A stretch of 64,000 nt of DNA from Methyloferula stellata AR4. Lineage in GTDB: Bacteria; Pseudomonadota; Alphaproteobacteria; Rhizobiales; Beijerinckiaceae. The stretch lies in the NCBI RefSeq assembly GCF_000385335.1, contig NZ_ARWA01000001.1, positions 186,001 through 250,000 on the forward strand. Direction: 5' to 3'. Position 1 is the stretch's first letter. Each line of letters starts with the position of its first letter. The notes below the pieces were generated by a model. That model had not been told where the DNA came from. It worked only from the letters and a program-made list of their open reading frames with translations, and searched no databases. Below, piece after piece: positions 16,482-26,327 of the stretch. Made by a program: the position numbers and the translations under genes.

Positions 16482-16489
16482 TGCGTCAG
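16482..16489. repeat. 8-bp target-site duplication, right copy
   Basis: TGCGTCAG, identical to 12140-12147. Confidence 0.95.
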
Positions 16490-17698
16490 CCAAGTCTCGC
16501 GGGCATTGTCGATTGCCAGGCGCCCTTGGAGGCAGGCAAGCTGCGCCGGCGAACGCGCGAAATGCTCGGCCGCGCGGCAGAGCTGTTGCGGATCTGGCGC
16601 GTCTTCCGCATCGAAAACCACGCATAAATCGCCCTCGGCCAGCGGCAGCGCTATGTTCAGCGCCCGAGGCTTGGTCCGCGGCTGCCCGTTCGGCGCGACG
16701 ATGATCTCGTAGATCGGTGCGAGCGGCAAGGATTCGAGCGCGCGGCGCGTCTCGAAATCATCTTCCTCAAGCACGAATTTAATATCCAGCTTGGCGCGCG
16801 GATAGTCGATGCGGTCGAGCATCGCGACGAGCCGGCGGGCAATTCTCGCTTCCTTATAGAGCGCGATCACGATCGTATAATTGGGCAATTGGTGGTCTTC
16901 GAGCGGCTCATTCCGCCTGCGCGGCACGCCGAGCGCCGCGGCGGACAAGAAGAGCCTGAAAAGAACCGTGACGATAAACACGAACCCTAAGGCGACCACC
17001 CAAAGGTTGGCGGCCGTCAAAGGAACGATCACGGAGGACAAAACGAAGATGAGCGCACAGATCGAGGCGAAGACCTTCTGAAACAGATTTGATCCGCGGT
17101 GGGCGCTGAGATCCGCATCGGCGCTTAAAAGAGCATAGCTCGCCTCGGCCCCAATCCGGCGACGCGCGGCCTCGCGGACGCATCGCGACAGATGCGATGG
17201 CGTCGTGATCGCGAGATGGGAGCTTTGTATCCCGTCGCGCTGGACTGCGCGTAACAGCGCTTTGAGGCCGTCGCCGCGCGGTGCCGCCAGCCAGCAGGGA
17301 CCGGCCGCCCCCTCGAAGCGAACAATCCCGGCCTGGATCGCTCGCGGATAAGTATCTGTAGCCCTGTCCTGCAGCTGGACAGGCTCCTCGATGAAGGCAA
17401 GGCCGAGATGATGCGCCAGAGACTGATAGAAAAAGCGCTCGGTGAGAGCACCGCTCGCCAGCAATGCGCGGTCGGGCGGGACGCCTTGTTTGCGGGCGCG
17501 CTCAGCCGCGGCCATCAATTGCGCCGGCACGACGCCATAGGCCGAGAGAAAGGCGATTTCCGGCGGCAGGCCGCTTGCGTTTAAACGCGTCTCGAAAGTA
17601 GACGCCAAACCTCCGGCAGACCGCAAGGGACGCGCGTCCGGCGGGCTCGCTGTCTCGATCGTTTTGGTCGAACCGTCGAAACGCACGGGCCCACTCAC
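16482..17698 (-). pseudogene. Cellulose-synthase-like GT2 glycosyltransferase, N-terminal part, cut by the transposon
   Basis: This is the first ~405 residues of the split glycosyltransferase. An N-terminal ~190-residue region resembles the GspE/MshE N-domain found in such enzymes. Two membrane segments follow (FASICALIFVLSSVIV and LWVVALGFVFIVTVLF), then the GT-A core: YTIVIALYKEARIARRLV, KFVLEEDD and VVFDAEDAPDP with its acidic metal site. The layout suggests an XagB-like enzyme making an extracellular glucan. Translation runs into the transposon and stops at 16331. The catalytic TED and QxxRW motifs lie in the detached half. Confidence 0.9.
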
Positions 17699-17797
17699 GC
17701 AAACGCAAGCTTAAGGTTAACCACCCGCGCTGGAATTTGCACTCATCTTTTTGGCATATGACGGGAACGTGCGGGTCGGCGCGCTACGGCTTTCGCG

Positions 17798-17850
17798 AGA
17801 GCGGGATGAGGAAAAGTGTGAGCGGTTTTCCGCCCGTATCCCGCTCTAAA
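17798..17850. repeat. Family A hairpin repeat, first half only (copy 3)
   Basis: AGAGCGGGATGAGG ... GTATCCCGCTCT matches the first hairpin of copies 1 and 2 almost base for base. The second palindrome (the TGATTGA part) is missing. It lies just downstream of the FkbH-like gene. Confidence 0.8.
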
Positions 17851-17864
17851 CTATTAGATGCCCG

Positions 17865-19724
17865 TCACTCGGCGGCCATCGCCGTTTCCGAAGCAAAGCC
17901 CATGGAGAGATGACCGGCTATGGAGGGGATGGGTGCCGCTCCGCGGAGCTGCAAGCCGACAACGCCGTCAGCCGGTTCAAATCCGCAGCGGATGAAAATA
18001 TCGCGGCAGACCATGTTCGCGTCCGTTTCGAACACACGTGCCACGAATTCCGTACGTCCCGCTGTTGCGCGGAGATGCGCCATGATGAAATGCATGACCG
18101 AGGTCTCGATTTCCAGACCGAGGACGCGGCAGCTCATCGCGAATTGCGCGAAAGTCCCCTCCCGGTAAAGGATGACGCCGACAATTCCATAATCGGTATA
18201 TTTATCAGAGACCTGGAACGTGAATATCTCTCCCCCTATGCCGAAGAACGTCTCCAGTTGCGCCGCATTCCATCTGACGCCCGTCGTGTTGAACTGATTT
18301 GTCTTATTGAGCAGCTCCAGACTTCTCGCGAAGTCCGGATGGGTCGAGGATTGAATGTGCTTGACGAGGACCGTGCATCCGAGGCTCTGAAGAAACTCGT
18401 CCCTCGATAGAGCGCCGCGATCGCTTTCGCGTAGCTGCAATTGCCGGATGGACTCTTCGCGTTTGGCGGTTTCCTGCGAGCGAAACGCCAATTGCGTCTC
18501 GGCCGACCAAAGCAGAATGCGCCGCGTGACATGCGGGTTCGAGCCTATGGTGCGAATGCCCGGAAGAGCAGCGCGGACCGATTCCCGCTCGACGGGATTG
18601 TCATCGACGAAGACCGTGCTCCTTGGCGTAACGCTCGCGGCCTTGATGATATTGCCGACATTCTCCGCCTTCGGCCTCCAGTTGATCTCGCGAAGCGGGA
18701 AATCGTCCAGCGTAAGCCACATCGGGACGGCACGCGGCCAGCGCTCGCGCACGAGGGTCTCCTCGTTCTTGGAGCAGATCGCGACAATGATGCCGCGCGC
18801 GCGCAAATGCTGAACCGCCTCCCAAATGCCCGCCGGCCAACCGTGCAGAACCGGCCACCCGCCCGCCTCGCCGTAATGTTCGGCGATCTGGCCGCGCCAC
18901 ATCGTATCGTCGAGATCGAAGATCACCAATTTGACCATGTCGATCTGGTTTATGGTGCGGACAAGACATTCCATCTGCCGCCACAGCGCTTTGAAAAGCT
19001 GATCCGCATGCGAGCCATAGACCTCGTCCATGCTCGGCAGACGCTCGATCCGCCCGCTTGAAGGCGCGTTATACGTTGGCGACAGGTCGAACGCGTCGTT
19101 CACCGGGCCCCAATAGGCTGAATGCGAATAGAAACCGATCGCGTCTTCGAGGAAATATCGCTTGCCGATGGAATTGCCGATCGCGTCGACATCGGCCAGA
19201 TAGACGTTTTTATAGTGCCGAACCAAGCTCGCGAGCTCGTCATTCAGCCGCCTGACGATTGCCGCGAAATCCTTTGCCGACCCGATCTGGTCGAGCGCGC
19301 CGACCACGGGAACCTGCGGCACGAAGAAATTGGCGACGAAACTCGGTACGTTATGGCTTTTATTGTGCTTGAGGGCGGCGTCGAGCATGAGCCGCAATAT
19401 TTGCTGGCCCCGAGCCAGGATCGCCTCCGCCGCGCCATCCGCCAAAAAGCCGGAGAAATTGACGACCTCGTCCATCACGACATGGCGCAGAGAGAGCTGG
19501 ATATATTGGAAGTCGTAAGAGCGGAGCTCGGCTTCTTCCATATCGGGGAGTTCGGCCAAATTGGCAAACATCACCCAATCGAAGACAGTGTCGGGTGCGA
19601 TCTCTTTAAAATATTTCAGATAGGCTTCCGCCATGCAGGAGCCGATGAGCAGAACCTTGCCGATCTTGGTGCGGGTGACGGTGAGGTCGGAAGGAAAGAG
19701 AAACTCGGCCGCGTCCAAGGGCAA
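17865..19724 (-). CDS. FkbH-like HAD-IIIC family protein (SGNH-HAD-GNAT architecture)
   Basis: This is a 619-residue three-part protein. An SGNH/GDSL-like N-terminal domain begins LLIGSCMAEAYL and has FYSHSAYWGPVNDAFD late. A HAD domain at ~265-410 has LVIFDLDDTMWRG as motif I and VFVDDNPVERE as a late acidic motif. A C-terminal GNAT-like domain shows TDYGIVGVILYRE and RCGFEP. In polyketide pathways FkbH proteins load glyceryl units onto carrier proteins; stand-alone ones are linked to envelope polysaccharide or lipid decoration (family knowledge). No carrier protein or PKS lies nearby. The adjacent glycosyltransferase makes an envelope role plausible. Confidence 0.85.
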   Translation of the reverse strand: MPLDAAEFLFPSDLTVTRTKIGKVLLIGSCMAEAYLKYFKEIAPDTVFDWVMFANLAELPDMEEAELRSYDFQYIQLSLRHVVMDEVVNFSGFLADGAAEAILARGQQILRLMLDAALKHNKSHNVPSFVANFFVPQVPVVGALDQIGSAKDFAAIVRRLNDELASLVRHYKNVYLADVDAIGNSIGKRYFLEDAIGFYSHSAYWGPVNDAFDLSPTYNAPSSGRIERLPSMDEVYGSHADQLFKALWRQMECLVRTINQIDMVKLVIFDLDDTMWRGQIAEHYGEAGGWPVLHGWPAGIWEAVQHLRARGIIVAICSKNEETLVRERWPRAVPMWLTLDDFPLREINWRPKAENVGNIIKAASVTPRSTVFVDDNPVERESVRAALPGIRTIGSNPHVTRRILLWSAETQLAFRSQETAKREESIRQLQLRESDRGALSRDEFLQSLGCTVLVKHIQSSTHPDFARSLELLNKTNQFNTTGVRWNAAQLETFFGIGGEIFTFQVSDKYTDYGIVGVILYREGTFAQFAMSCRVLGLEIETSVMHFIMAHLRATAGRTEFVARVFETDANMVCRDIFIRCGFEPADGVVGLQLRGAAPIPSIAGHLSMGFASETAMAAE

Positions 19725-19789
19725 GCTCCGGCAAGGCGACGGGAAGCATGGATCTCGCGATGCAACCGCAAACGCGGCGGCGCGCCGCC

Positions 19790-20737
19790 TTAAGCGCTCA
19801 CGCGGTCGAGACGGTCGAGCGCCTTCCTGTCGAGCGTGATCGCCGTTGCCTTCATGACATCTTGGAGTTGCGCCAAGCTTGTCGCGCTCACGATCGGCGC
19901 GGTGACGCCCGGCTGCGCCATCACCCAGGCGATCGCGATCTGCGCCGGCGTCGCGTTGAGGCGGGCCGCGATTTTATCGAGTTCGTCCAAAATATCGAGG
20001 CCGCGCGGATCGAGATAATGCGCGACAGTCCCTGCCCGCGCGCTGCCCGGCAGATCCGCGACGCTGCGATATTTGCCGGTGAGGAAGCCGGCGGCCAGCG
20101 CATAATAGGGAATGACGCCGAGATGCTCGTCGATGCAAAGCTTTTGCAAGGCGCCTTCGAACAATGAGCGGTTGACGAGATTAAAATTCGGCTGCACGCA
20201 GTCGAAGCGCGGCAGGCCGCTCTTTGCACTGACCGCCAGCGCTTCGGCGAGCCGCGGCGCCACGTAATTCGAAGCGCCGACGACGCGCACCTTGCCGGCT
20301 TTGACGAGGCTCGCAAAAGCCTCCAACGTCTCCTCAAACGGCACGGAAATATCGTCTATATGGGCCTGGTAGAGATCGATGTGATCGGTGCCGAGCCGCC
20401 GCAGCGAATTTTCCGCCGATTGAACGATATGCGCTTTGGAAAGGCCCTTGCCGGCCTTGCGCATATCCATCCCGACCTTGGTCGCGACGACGATTTTCTC
20501 GCGGGCGCCGCCGCGCTTCAACCAGCGGCCGATGATTTCTTCCGACTCGCCGCCCTGGTGGCCCTCGACCCAGGTCGAATAGACATCCGCCGTGTCGATC
20601 AGGGAGAAGCCGCGTTCGACGAAGGCGTCGATCAGCGACAGCGACGTCGCTTCATCCGCCGTCCAGCCGAACACATTGCCGCCGAGCGCCAAAGGCGCGA
20701 TGCGCAGGCCGGAAGCACCCAAAGATCTTTGTTCCAC
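19790..20737 (-). CDS. Aldo/keto reductase
   Basis: This is a 315-residue NADPH-dependent aldo/keto reductase barrel. SLGASGLRIAPLALGGNVFG opens the fold, and the catalytic Asp/Tyr region is SLIDTADVYSTW. A Lys strand (VVATKVGMDM) and the His-equivalent strand LYQAHIDD follow. I chose GTG 20737 because GGAG lies 7 nt upstream; the frame extends to 20893 but those codons lack family similarity. The substrate is unknown. It is distinct from the Tas-type enzyme at 56.8 kb. Confidence 0.9.
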   Translation of the reverse strand: MEQRSLGASGLRIAPLALGGNVFGWTADEATSLSLIDAFVERGFSLIDTADVYSTWVEGHQGGESEEIIGRWLKRGGAREKIVVATKVGMDMRKAGKGLSKAHIVQSAENSLRRLGTDHIDLYQAHIDDISVPFEETLEAFASLVKAGKVRVVGASNYVAPRLAEALAVSAKSGLPRFDCVQPNFNLVNRSLFEGALQKLCIDEHLGVIPYYALAAGFLTGKYRSVADLPGSARAGTVAHYLDPRGLDILDELDKIAARLNATPAQIAIAWVMAQPGVTAPIVSATSLAQLQDVMKATAITLDRKALDRLDRVSA

Positions 20738-20995
20738 CAAACGCTCCACACCATCATCGCTTTGTTGCGCGGTTGTCCTAAAGCGGGCCGGAGAAAAGTG
20801 TAAGGCGTTTCTGAGAAAAGCCGTTCCGATCCTGGCACCGTGAGGAGCGGTTTTTGCTAAGAGGATTGAGGTCTGGGGCGCTTTCTGCGACAAGGGCCCG
20901 CCAATTGAACACTTGCATGATCGGGTGAAGGTCAGCGGCGACCCTTTGGGTCAGCGCCGTCCCCGCTCAGGCCCCATTCGAAGAAAGACAAAGCC

Positions 20996-21334
20996 GTGGC
21001 TAACCGCATCTATTGGTTGAATTTCCGCATCGAAGATCCGGAGGAGACCGCCGTAAAGCCTAATCATAAGAGGCGTTATGAAAATCTCGTTGAGGTTGTC
21101 GAAGAATATGCTTTGACTTGGTGGCGTCAATCACCGTCGCTTTACATCTTCGAAACCAACATAGATTTCGAACATGTCGCCCCTCTATTTCAGAAATGCA
21201 TCAATCCCGCTCACGATTACGTTTTGATCGGCCAGCTTGGCGTGGGAGCTGAGAATACTGCTATTTTTGGCAGGTATAATGATAAGGATATCTTCCAGAT
21301 CATTCCTTTTCTCAAAGAAATGCCCGCCGCCTGA
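20996..21334 (+). CDS. Small uncharacterised protein (112 aa)
   Basis: This is a 112-residue GTG-initiated protein rich in aromatic residues (IYWLNFRIEDPEE, YALTWWRQSPSLYIFETN). The alternating strand/helix pattern with an N-terminal strand, a long helix and a late IGQLGVGAENTAIFG strand would fit a small ferredoxin-like fold. I recognise no family. It has no gene partner within 250 bp on either side. Confidence 0.6.
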   Translation: MANRIYWLNFRIEDPEETAVKPNHKRRYENLVEVVEEYALTWWRQSPSLYIFETNIDFEHVAPLFQKCINPAHDYVLIGQLGVGAENTAIFGRYNDKDIFQIIPFLKEMPAA

Positions 21335-21620
21335 TTTGACGATATTTGGCTCAGACCAAAGCTTTGATCGATGCCCTTAAGACGATCCTGGAGTGCCCAT
21401 GCATTCCAGGATCGTCCACGTCGGCGTCCGGGTTGAATGACGAGCTCCCGGATGGCTGGCCTCCCCGGGATGATCGAGATGAGGCGTCAGGCGCCGATCC
21501 GCTCCCCGCAAAGCGCATGAAACCCGGCCTCGCAAGGCGCGGTCAGAGCTTGACTCCGGCCGCATTCGCGGCTGTTGATCCGAACCATTCTCCACATCGA
21601 AAAGGCGTGTGACTTAATCC

Positions 21621-23039
21621 ATGGGCAAGGTGACGGGTTTTATCGAGATCGACCGGCGTGACCGGCGCTATGCGCCAGCTTCCGATCGCATCCGCCACTA
21701 TAAGGAATTTCTGATTCCTTTATCGGAAGAAGCGACGAAGGATCAGGCGGCGCGCTGCATGAATTGCGGCATTCCTTATTGCCATACGGGCTGTCCGGTG
21801 AACAACCAGATCCCGGATTGGAACGATCTCGTCTATCACGCGGAGTGGGAAGAAGCCGCGCGCAATCTCCATTCGACCAATAATTTTCCCGAGTTCACCG
21901 GCCGCGTCTGTCCAGCACCCTGCGAAGCGGCCTGCACGCTGAATCTGCAAGAGACGCCGGTCACGATCAAGACGATCGAATGCACGATCGTCGATCGCGC
22001 CTGGGAGAGCGGCTGGGTGAAACCGGAGCCACCTGAGCGCAAGACGCATCAGCGCATAGCCATCGTCGGCTCAGGTCCTGCCGGGCTTGCCGCCGCGCAA
22101 CAGCTCGCGCGCGTCGGGCATGACGTGCATGTCTATGAGAAGAATCTCAAACCCGGCGGATTGCTGCGCTATGGCATTCCCGACTTCAAAATGGAAAAGC
22201 ATCTGATCGACCGCCGCGTCGCGCAGATGGAAGCCGAAGGCGTGATTTTCCATTGTGGCGTCAATGTCGGTGTCGATCTCGAAGTCGCGAAGCTCTTCGC
22301 CGATTACGACGCGGTGATCCTGGCAGGCGGCGCCGAGAAGCCGCGCGATCTGCCGATTCCCGGCCGCGATCTCGCAGGCATTCATTTCGCGATGGATTTC
22401 CTGCCGCAGCAAAACCGCCGCGTCGGCAAGGAGCCGATCCATAGCAATCTGCCGATCCTGGCCGCCGGCAAGCATGTGATCGTGATCGGCGGCGGCGATA
22501 CGGGCTCGGATTGCATCGGCACCTCGATCCGGCAAGGCGCGGTCGCGGTGAAACAGCTCGAAATCATGCCGCAGCCACCGGAGAAGGAAGACAAGCTCCT
22601 GACCTGGCCGAACTGGCCTTTGAAATTCCGCACCTCGTCGAGCCAAGAAGAAGGCGCGGAGCGCGATTTCGCCGTGCTCACCAAGGAATTCATCGGCGAA
22701 GACGGCGTGGTCAAAAAGCTGAAATGCGTGCGCGTCGATCATAAGATGCAGGAAATTCCCGGCAGCGACTTCGAGATCAAGGCCGATCTCGTTCTCCTCG
22801 CAATGGGCTTCGTCTCGCCGGTCCACGAAGGGCTGATCGAGAACCTCGGCGTCGCGCTCGATCCGCGCGGCAATGTCCAGGCCGAGACGACGAATTACAA
22901 AACCTCGGTCGATAAGGTCTTTGCTTGCGGCGATATGCGGCGCGGGCAATCCTTGGTTGTCTGGGCGATCCGCGAAGGACGACAAGCGGCGCAGGCGGTC
23001 GATCTATTTCTGACGGGATCGAGCGTGCTGCCGAGGTGA
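21621..23039 (+). CDS. gltD: Glutamate synthase (NADPH) small subunit
   Basis: This is a 472-residue GltD. The N-terminal cysteine cluster ([17 protein letters not shown]) binds Fe-S clusters. [13 protein letters not shown] binds FAD and GGGDTGSDC binds NADPH. The C-terminal [14 protein letters not shown] closes the FAD site. With GltB it forms the GOGAT complex that converts glutamine and 2-oxoglutarate to two glutamates. The usual partner gltB is not adjacent here: upstream is a small unknown gene and downstream a repeat, then argE. Confidence 0.96.
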   Translation: MGKVTGFIEIDRRDRRYAPASDRIRHYKEFLIPLSEEATKDQAARCMNCGIPYCHTGCPVNNQIPDWNDLVYHAEWEEAARNLHSTNNFPEFTGRVCPAPCEAACTLNLQETPVTIKTIECTIVDRAWESGWVKPEPPERKTHQRIAIVGSGPAGLAAAQQLARVGHDVHVYEKNLKPGGLLRYGIPDFKMEKHLIDRRVAQMEAEGVIFHCGVNVGVDLEVAKLFADYDAVILAGGAEKPRDLPIPGRDLAGIHFAMDFLPQQNRRVGKEPIHSNLPILAAGKHVIVIGGGDTGSDCIGTSIRQGAVAVKQLEIMPQPPEKEDKLLTWPNWPLKFRTSSSQEEGAERDFAVLTKEFIGEDGVVKKLKCVRVDHKMQEIPGSDFEIKADLVLLAMGFVSPVHEGLIENLGVALDPRGNVQAETTNYKTSVDKVFACGDMRRGQSLVVWAIREGRQAAQAVDLFLTGSSVLPR

Positions 23040-23070
23040 ATGCCAAGCCGCTTCGCCATGCACCATGAGC

Positions 23071-23160
23071 GCCGTCATGGCCGGGCTTGACCCGGCCATC
23101 CACGCACCAACGATGTTCAGCTTCTACGTGGATGCCCGGCTCAAGGCCGGGCATGACGGC
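23071..23160. repeat. REP-like palindromic element, family B, copy 2
   Basis: GTCATGGCCGGGCTTGACC ... at the left and GGATGCCCGGCTCAAGGCC ... GACGGC at the right form two facing palindromes, closely related to 3174-3291. It fills the gap between the convergent gltD and argE genes. Confidence 0.8.
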
Positions 23161-23172
23161 GATGCAGTTTGC

Positions 23173-24345
23173 TCAGCTCAGCTCACTCGCGAGACGTTGC
23201 AGAAACGCAAGGCCCGCCTCGATCTGCGCGATCTCTATATATTCGTCGGGCTGATGCGCCTGATCGATCGAGCCTGGCCCGCAGACGATCGTCGGGATTT
23301 CGGCAAGCTGAAATTGGCCGCCTTCCGTCGCGAAAGGCACGGTGATCGTGCGATTGGAGCGCGAGAGCTTCAAGGCCAAAGTCTCGGCTGACGATCCCGC
23401 CTCCGCCTTGAGCCCCGGCACTTCGACTTCGGTGATCGTTTCGATCCGCGCATCGGGCGCGTAGCGTCGCATCTTCGGCAGCACGACGCGCGCGGCGTAA
23501 TCGTCGAGCCTCTGCAACGCGCGGCTCGGCAAGGCACCCGGCAGGCCGCGAAACTCCCAGTGAAAGATACATTCCTTCGCCATGATATTGCGCGCCGTGC
23601 CGCCGGCAATCGTGCCCACATGGATGGTCGAGAAAGGCGGATCGAACCGCCCGCTCGGATCGCCTTCGGCAACAAGCTCTTCGGCGAAGCGATAAAGCTC
23701 TGTCACGAGATCGCAGGCCGCTTCGACAGCGCTCGCGCCGAGATAGGGTTTTGAGGAATGCGCCTCGTGCCCATGCACGGTCGTCACATAGCAGGCGACG
23801 CTCTTATGCGCGTCGGCAACTTGCATCAGCGTCGGCTCGCCGACGAGCACGGCGCCAGGGCGCGGCAGATCGTGCCCGAAGCGCGCGATCGTATCGAGCG
23901 GGCCTTGGCATGTTGTTTCTTCGTCATAGCTCAGGAGCAGATGGATCGGCCGCTTCAAGCCGATCTTCTGGAACTCCGGCAGCATGGCGAGGCAGATCGC
24001 GTCGAAGCCTTTCATGTCGCAAGTGCCGCGGCCATAGACACGCCCATCGGCGCGGCGCATCTGGAAGGGATCGCTGGTCCAGGTCTGGCCGGTGACGGGC
24101 ACGACGTCGGTATGGCCCGAAAGCACCACACCGCCATCGACCTTCGGGCCGATCGTGGCAAAGAGCGCCGCCTTGTCGCCCGAGGCATTGGGCACTTTGA
24201 CATAATCGATGCCGAGCCCCGTCAGATAGGCCTCGACATCGGCGACCAGTGCCAGATTCGATTTCGAGCTTTCGGTATCGAAGCTGATGAGGCGATCAAG
24301 CAGATCGAGCGCGTTATCGAGCGGGATGCCATCAACGAGGGACAT
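23173..24345 (-). CDS. argE: Acetylornithine deacetylase
   Basis: This is a 390-residue M20-family peptidase fold. The metal-binding set is intact: SGHTDVVPV (His/Asp), GRGTCDMKGF (bridging Asp), DEETTCQG (Glu-Glu) and the final IDQAHQPDEYI (His). ArgE removes the acetyl group from N-acetylornithine in arginine synthesis; the closest alternative is a related succinyl-diaminopimelate desuccinylase. I chose start 24345 (MSLVDGIPLDNALDLL), which fits the family; the frame opens at 24408. No other arg gene is next to it. Confidence 0.9.
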   Translation of the reverse strand: MSLVDGIPLDNALDLLDRLISFDTESSKSNLALVADVEAYLTGLGIDYVKVPNASGDKAALFATIGPKVDGGVVLSGHTDVVPVTGQTWTSDPFQMRRADGRVYGRGTCDMKGFDAICLAMLPEFQKIGLKRPIHLLLSYDEETTCQGPLDTIARFGHDLPRPGAVLVGEPTLMQVADAHKSVACYVTTVHGHEAHSSKPYLGASAVEAACDLVTELYRFAEELVAEGDPSGRFDPPFSTIHVGTIAGGTARNIMAKECIFHWEFRGLPGALPSRALQRLDDYAARVVLPKMRRYAPDARIETITEVEVPGLKAEAGSSAETLALKLSRSNRTITVPFATEGGQFQLAEIPTIVCGPGSIDQAHQPDEYIEIAQIEAGLAFLQRLASELS

Positions 24346-24380
24346 GATGTTCAGCCTCTGCGGTTGCAGAACAAATCCCG

Positions 24381-24600
24381 CCGCCCTCGTCCTTCGAGAC
24401 GCTTGCATTCCAAGTCGCGCATGCGCGACTTAGAACATTCGAGATGCCCATTTCGAGTAAACTCGAAATGGGTGCAAGCTCCTCAGCATGAGGGCTAACG
24501 CTTCAGCCCTGAAGCCCTCATGCTGAGGAGATGCCTTCGCTGGCGATCTATCGCAACAGCGAGATCGCGATTGGCATCGTCTCGAAGCGCGAGGGCTTCA
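24381..24600. repeat. Family C palindromic repeat cluster between argE and apaG
   Basis: It contains nested inverted repeats: AAGTCGCGCATGCGCGACTT, ATTTCGAGTAAACTCGAAAT and CTCATGCTGAGGAG facing CTCCTCAGCATGAG. Flanking CGTCCTTCGAGACG and CGTCTCGAAGCGCGAGG relate it to units at 49077, 50289 and 51115. No gene is seen here. Confidence 0.7.
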
Positions 24601-24619
24601 GAGGTACATTTCAAAATAA

Positions 24620-25012
24620 CTAGTTCAACACCCGCCGCGCGAAGGGCGAGTCGAGCGAGAAGACCGGAATTTCCGCCTCGAACACGTCACCCTTTTCGGT
24701 CACCATGCGATAGCTGCCGGTCATGATGCCCGACGGCGTTGTGAGCGGGCAGCCAGACGTATAGCGGAAGGTCTCGCCCGGCTTCAAAACCGGCTGTTCG
24801 CCGACGACGCCTGGGCCTTGCGCTTCTTCAAGCTTGCCATTGGCATCGGTGATTTTCCAATGCCGGGCGGTGAGCTGCACGGTCATATCGCCCTGATTGG
24901 CGATCTCGACCGTATAGGCCCAGAAATAGGTGGCTTCATCGGCATCCGAGCGTTCCGGCACGAATTCCGGCAGCACCGTGATTTGAATATCGCGAGTGAC
25001 GCAGCTGTACAT
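24620..25012 (-). CDS. apaG: ApaG domain protein
   Basis: This is a 130-residue ApaG protein, an immunoglobulin-like fold. Typical segments are YFWAYTVEIANQGDMTVQL, the GVVGEQPVLKPGETFRYTSG loop and GSYRMV. ApaG is linked to Co2+ tolerance/Mg2+ efflux by genetics in enterics; its biochemical role is unsettled. It lies 88 bp downstream of metZ on the same strand, and this pairing is conserved in related bacteria, so cotranscription is likely. Confidence 0.95.
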   Translation of the reverse strand: MYSCVTRDIQITVLPEFVPERSDADEATYFWAYTVEIANQGDMTVQLTARHWKITDANGKLEEAQGPGVVGEQPVLKPGETFRYTSGCPLTTPSGIMTGSYRMVTEKGDVFEAEIPVFSLDSPFARRVLN

Positions 25013-25100
25013 GGTTGATCACGTTCCCCAAACGCGAAAGACAATCTGATTGAGCCTAGCATAGGCCGTACCGCGAGGGAACGTCCGGCCCGGGCTCGCC

Positions 25101-26327
25101 TTACTCCGCCGCGAGATGCGGCCGTGCGACCGCGCTCAGCGCCTCGCGCAGATCGTCGAGCAGATCCTCGACATCTTCCAAACCGACCGAAAGACGCAGC
25201 ATGCCGTCGCTGATGCCAAGGCCCGCGCGGGTTTCGGGCGTCAATCTTTGATGGGTCGTCGTCGCCGGATGGGTGATGAGGCTTTTCGCATCGCCCAGAT
25301 TGTTTGAAATTTTGATGATCGAAAGCGCATTGGCAAAGGCGAAAGCGGAAGCCTTGCCGCCCGCGGTCTCGAACGCGACCATGGTACCGCCGCCGCTCAT
25401 CTGGCGCCGGACGATCTCGGCCTGCGGATGATCGTCGCGACCCGGATAAAGCACGCGCGAAATCTGCGGCGCGTCGCTGAGGAAATCGGCGATCCGCGCG
25501 GCACTCTGCATCTGCTGGTTGATACGCAATGGCAGGGTTTCGAGCGATTTCAAAAGCACCCAGGCGTTGAAGGGCGACAGAGCCGGCCCCGTCTGGCGCA
25601 GGAAATTATGCAGGTTCGCTTCGATGAAGGCTTTGCTCGCGAGAATGACGCCGCCGAGGCAGCGGCCCTGCCCGTCTATATGTTTCGTCGCCGAATAGAC
25701 GACGCAATCGGCGCCGAGCGCCATGGGCTTTTGCAGAAGCGGCGTCGCAAACACATTGTCGACGACGAGCGTCGCGCCATGCGCATGCGCGATCTCAGCA
25801 ATGGCCCGAATGTCGTAGACTTCGAGACAGGGGTTGGTCGGGCTCTCCAAAAACAAGACTTTCGTCTGGGGCCGGACGGCTGCCTTCCACTGCGACAAAT
25901 CAGCGCCGTCGACGAGCGTCGTCTCGACGCCGTAGCGCGGCAGCAGGTCCTCGACGATGTAGAGACAGGACCCAAAGAGCGCGCGCGCGGCGATCACATG
26001 ATCGCCCGCCTTCACCTGCCCCATAAGCGCGGCCGTGACAGCCGCCATGCCGGAGGCCGTGGCGCGGGCCGCCTCGGCGCCTTCGAGCAGCGCCATGCGC
26101 TCCTCGAACATGGCGACGGTCGGATTGGCATAGCGCGAATAGACGAAGCCCGGATCCTCGCCCTTGAAGCGGGCTTCGGCGGCTTCGGCGCTCGCATAGA
26201 CGAAACCTTGGGTGAGGAAGAGTGCTTCGGAGGTTTCGCCGAAGGGCGAGCGGGTGGTGCCGCCATGGACGAGTTGGGTCGCGGGGCGCAGGGCTTTTGC
26301 AGCAGGTTTTGGCTTAAAATCCGTCAT
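25101..26327 (-). CDS. metZ: O-succinylhomoserine sulfhydrylase
   Basis: This is a 408-residue PLP enzyme of the Cys/Met metabolism family. YSRYANPTVAMFEERMA and SATKHIDGQGRCLGG (PLP-binding Lys) are intact, as is the late THPATTTHQRLTPE substrate loop. It makes homocysteine directly from O-succinylhomoserine and sulfide. It is divergent from dcd with a 150-bp gap. I looked there for a SAM-II-type riboswitch and could not support one. O-acetylhomoserine sulfhydrylase is an alternative; length and loop favour MetZ. Confidence 0.93.
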   Translation of the reverse strand: MTDFKPKPAAKALRPATQLVHGGTTRSPFGETSEALFLTQGFVYASAEAAEARFKGEDPGFVYSRYANPTVAMFEERMALLEGAEAARATASGMAAVTAALMGQVKAGDHVIAARALFGSCLYIVEDLLPRYGVETTLVDGADLSQWKAAVRPQTKVLFLESPTNPCLEVYDIRAIAEIAHAHGATLVVDNVFATPLLQKPMALGADCVVYSATKHIDGQGRCLGGVILASKAFIEANLHNFLRQTGPALSPFNAWVLLKSLETLPLRINQQMQSAARIADFLSDAPQISRVLYPGRDDHPQAEIVRRQMSGGGTMVAFETAGGKASAFAFANALSIIKISNNLGDAKSLITHPATTTHQRLTPETRAGLGISDGMLRLSVGLEDVEDLLDDLREALSAVARPHLAAE

